From Epiperipatus broadwayi (lineage: Eukaryota; Onychophora; Udeonychophora; Euonychophora; Peripatidae), in assembly GCA_028023455.1 (NCBI GenBank), contig JAQFVV010000050.1, positions 2,723,626 through 2,787,625 of the forward strand: a stretch of 64,000 nt of DNA, in the 5' to 3' direction. The notes below the pieces were generated by a model. The model did not search any database. It worked only from the letters and a program-made list of their open reading frames with translations, and was not told the DNA's origin. How positions within the stretch are numbered: the stretch's first letter is position 1; every line of letters starts with the position of its first letter. Both the position numbers and the translations under genes were made by a program. Below are positions 62,621 through 64,000 of the stretch, piece by piece.

Positions 62621-63755
62621 TTTGATAATATAATGTATGTATGATATTTTTATTAAAGAAAAAAATGCTTTTTAATAAATATAATATACAATTAAAAAAA
62701 AATGCTTTTTAATAAATATAATATACAATTTCTTTCAAATGCATTCCATTTCTATTCAATTTATTTTTATTATTCATATCCCATTTATGTTATTATATTT
62801 TTTGCTATTAATTAACATTATTTTCCAAAATATTCATAGTCATTTCTATTAGATTTAAAGTTTATCTTCAGACTAGGAATGATATAATAATCTCTAGCCT
62901 AGTAAATAATTAGTTAATAGTACATCTTTTATGTGTTTAGCCATAGTGGATGATGATTAAGTTGGAAGTGCAAAATTTGACACTAAATCAAACTATAAAA
63001 AGAAACAGAAAGAAATTCTGATTACTGTATACGTTTTTGTCTGCATCAAAATATTAGCTAGGAAATATGACTTGCTATATTTGTAGAATACATGGGTTAG
63101 GTTTAAGATATTTCATTCATTTATAAACAACCTCTATTAATTCATAAGAGAGAAACCCTTTATTGTATATATGTGCATCTTGTTGATGAAATGGGATATT
63201 TTTTCCCTTACTCCTTATTACCTGACCAAATGCATTTTTAGTATTAAGCACCATAATTTGATCATGAAGTGATTATGGTGCTTAGCACAAAATGCACTCA
63301 GACAGATAATAAAGCAGAAAAAAAAGTCATATAAACATAAACATACACAAAAATAGTGCATATATAACAAAATGAAAATTAAAGTTGCAAGAGAGGAATG
63401 CAAAAAAAAAAAAGTTCACCCCCTCCCCGAGTATGCACAATGAATGTTATTTATTTATTTTGAAGGATAGTCGTTTACTTCTCTCAATTATTTATATATA
63501 GATACATTTTTGCTTTATTAGCTTTGTTAGTTGGTTCTAATTATCAAATCATCTCAAACGTTTTCATCAATCATTATTTATCCATTATATTTTGTTACAA
63601 TTCAGTCTATAAGAGAGAACTTTTGTGAATCTTAATGATGATTTACAACTTCTAGATAGCATATTAATGTTAACTATAAATTTATTAATACAAAAGCAAA
63701 TAAATCTTAAAAAATATCAGCTTCAGTCATTATGTGCAACACATTTCTATTATAA
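62621..63755. other. Unannotated AT-rich DNA
   Basis: No gene seen. A 34-bp direct repeat (AAAAATGCTTTTTAATAAAT...) occurs twice at about 62,661-62,730. A short inverted repeat (TTAAGCACCATAAT/ATTATGGTGCTTA) lies at about 63,243-63,279. Confidence 0.4.
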
Positions 63756-64000
63756 TTGCTACAGGCAAAACTCTCCATGTAGTGGTGCCACTCAGTGCAA
63801 GCCAGAACAATCAATGATGTCAGAAGGCTTGTGCATAAAATCCCTATCTAGTGCATACTCATCCAATATCCACAGACTAGTTTCTGGCTTGTGGTCTTCA
63901 TCAGTAAGGCATCTTGGATCTGAGAGCACTGCATCCATATCTTAGGATCTAATGCAACCCTCCAGCAGCCACCTTTGATCTCTACTTAACTACAAAATTT
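63756..64000. repeat. Satellite-family element, first half (cut by the window edge)
   Basis: GGCAAAACTCTCCATGTAGT through CTTAACTACAAAATTT follows the 56.5 kb unit in order. On the minus strand it retains CTGATGA (inverse of 63,898-63,904) and GAAA (inverse of 63,881-63,884), unlike the array units, which have AAAA. Confidence 0.85.

Overview
The window is intron- and repeat-rich animal nuclear DNA. It is very AT-rich, has long (AT)n and (ATT)n microsatellites and a 500-N assembly gap, and every recognisable coding segment belongs to a transposable element. I found no cellular gene, no structural rRNA or tRNA that looks functional, and nothing bacterial. The repeat mix (RTE-like and Tx1/L1-like LINEs, a Penelope-like element, tRNA-derived SINEs, a Merlin transposon) fits a large lophotrochozoan genome. 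A mollusc, possibly a cephalopod, is my best guess, but that is an inference from style and not from a marker gene.

Layout. 1-320: 3' end of a LINE. 580-11,089: a 10.5 kb element with two 2.93 kb direct repeats that look like long terminal repeats (TG...CA ends) around a 4.6 kb interior. The interior has no pol gene but carries a broken, highly charged open frame on the minus strand. 12,310-15,480: an apparently intact Merlin (IS1016/IS1595-like) DNA transposon with a 294-codon transposase, perfect 33-bp inverted ends, an 8-bp near-perfect target duplication and an internal 419-bp higher-order tandem repeat. 15,489-22,060: mostly AT-rich DNA with one tRNA-like SINE head and one element carrying a hammerhead ribozyme. 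22,060-23,500: a decayed LINE with a reverse transcriptase, abutting a foldback MITE. 23,813-36,000: largely featureless AT-rich DNA. 36,501-38,407: 3' part of a Tx1/L1-like LINE on the minus strand, bracketed on both sides by the same (ATT)n microsatellite. 40,080-64,000: dense nested short repeats, including a Penelope-like element with inverted terminal repeats, tRNA SINEs, hammerhead elements, a 454-bp tandem satellite and several perfect-looking palindromes.

Main points of interest. (1) A dispersed, roughly 300-bp family ends in a tRNA-like B box and carries a type I hammerhead ribozyme. Five nearly full ribozymes and one partial are readable. Two (20,452-20,507 plus; 59,291-59,351 minus) keep all core bases, while the others each carry an identifiable inactivating change. 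(2) Unrelated repeat families here (hammerhead SINE, tRNA SINE, satellite family, Penelope element, MITEs) repeatedly occur as head-to-head inverted dimers, which would give long double-stranded RNA if transcribed. (3) The Merlin copy looks young and potentially mobile. (4) The long-LTR element lacks pol. (5) The satellite family carries a conserved hammerhead-like but non-canonical fold.

The elements do not form a pathway. They are a stratified record of transposition. Autonomous LINEs may have supplied reverse transcription for the SINE-like families, and Merlin supplies its own transposase.
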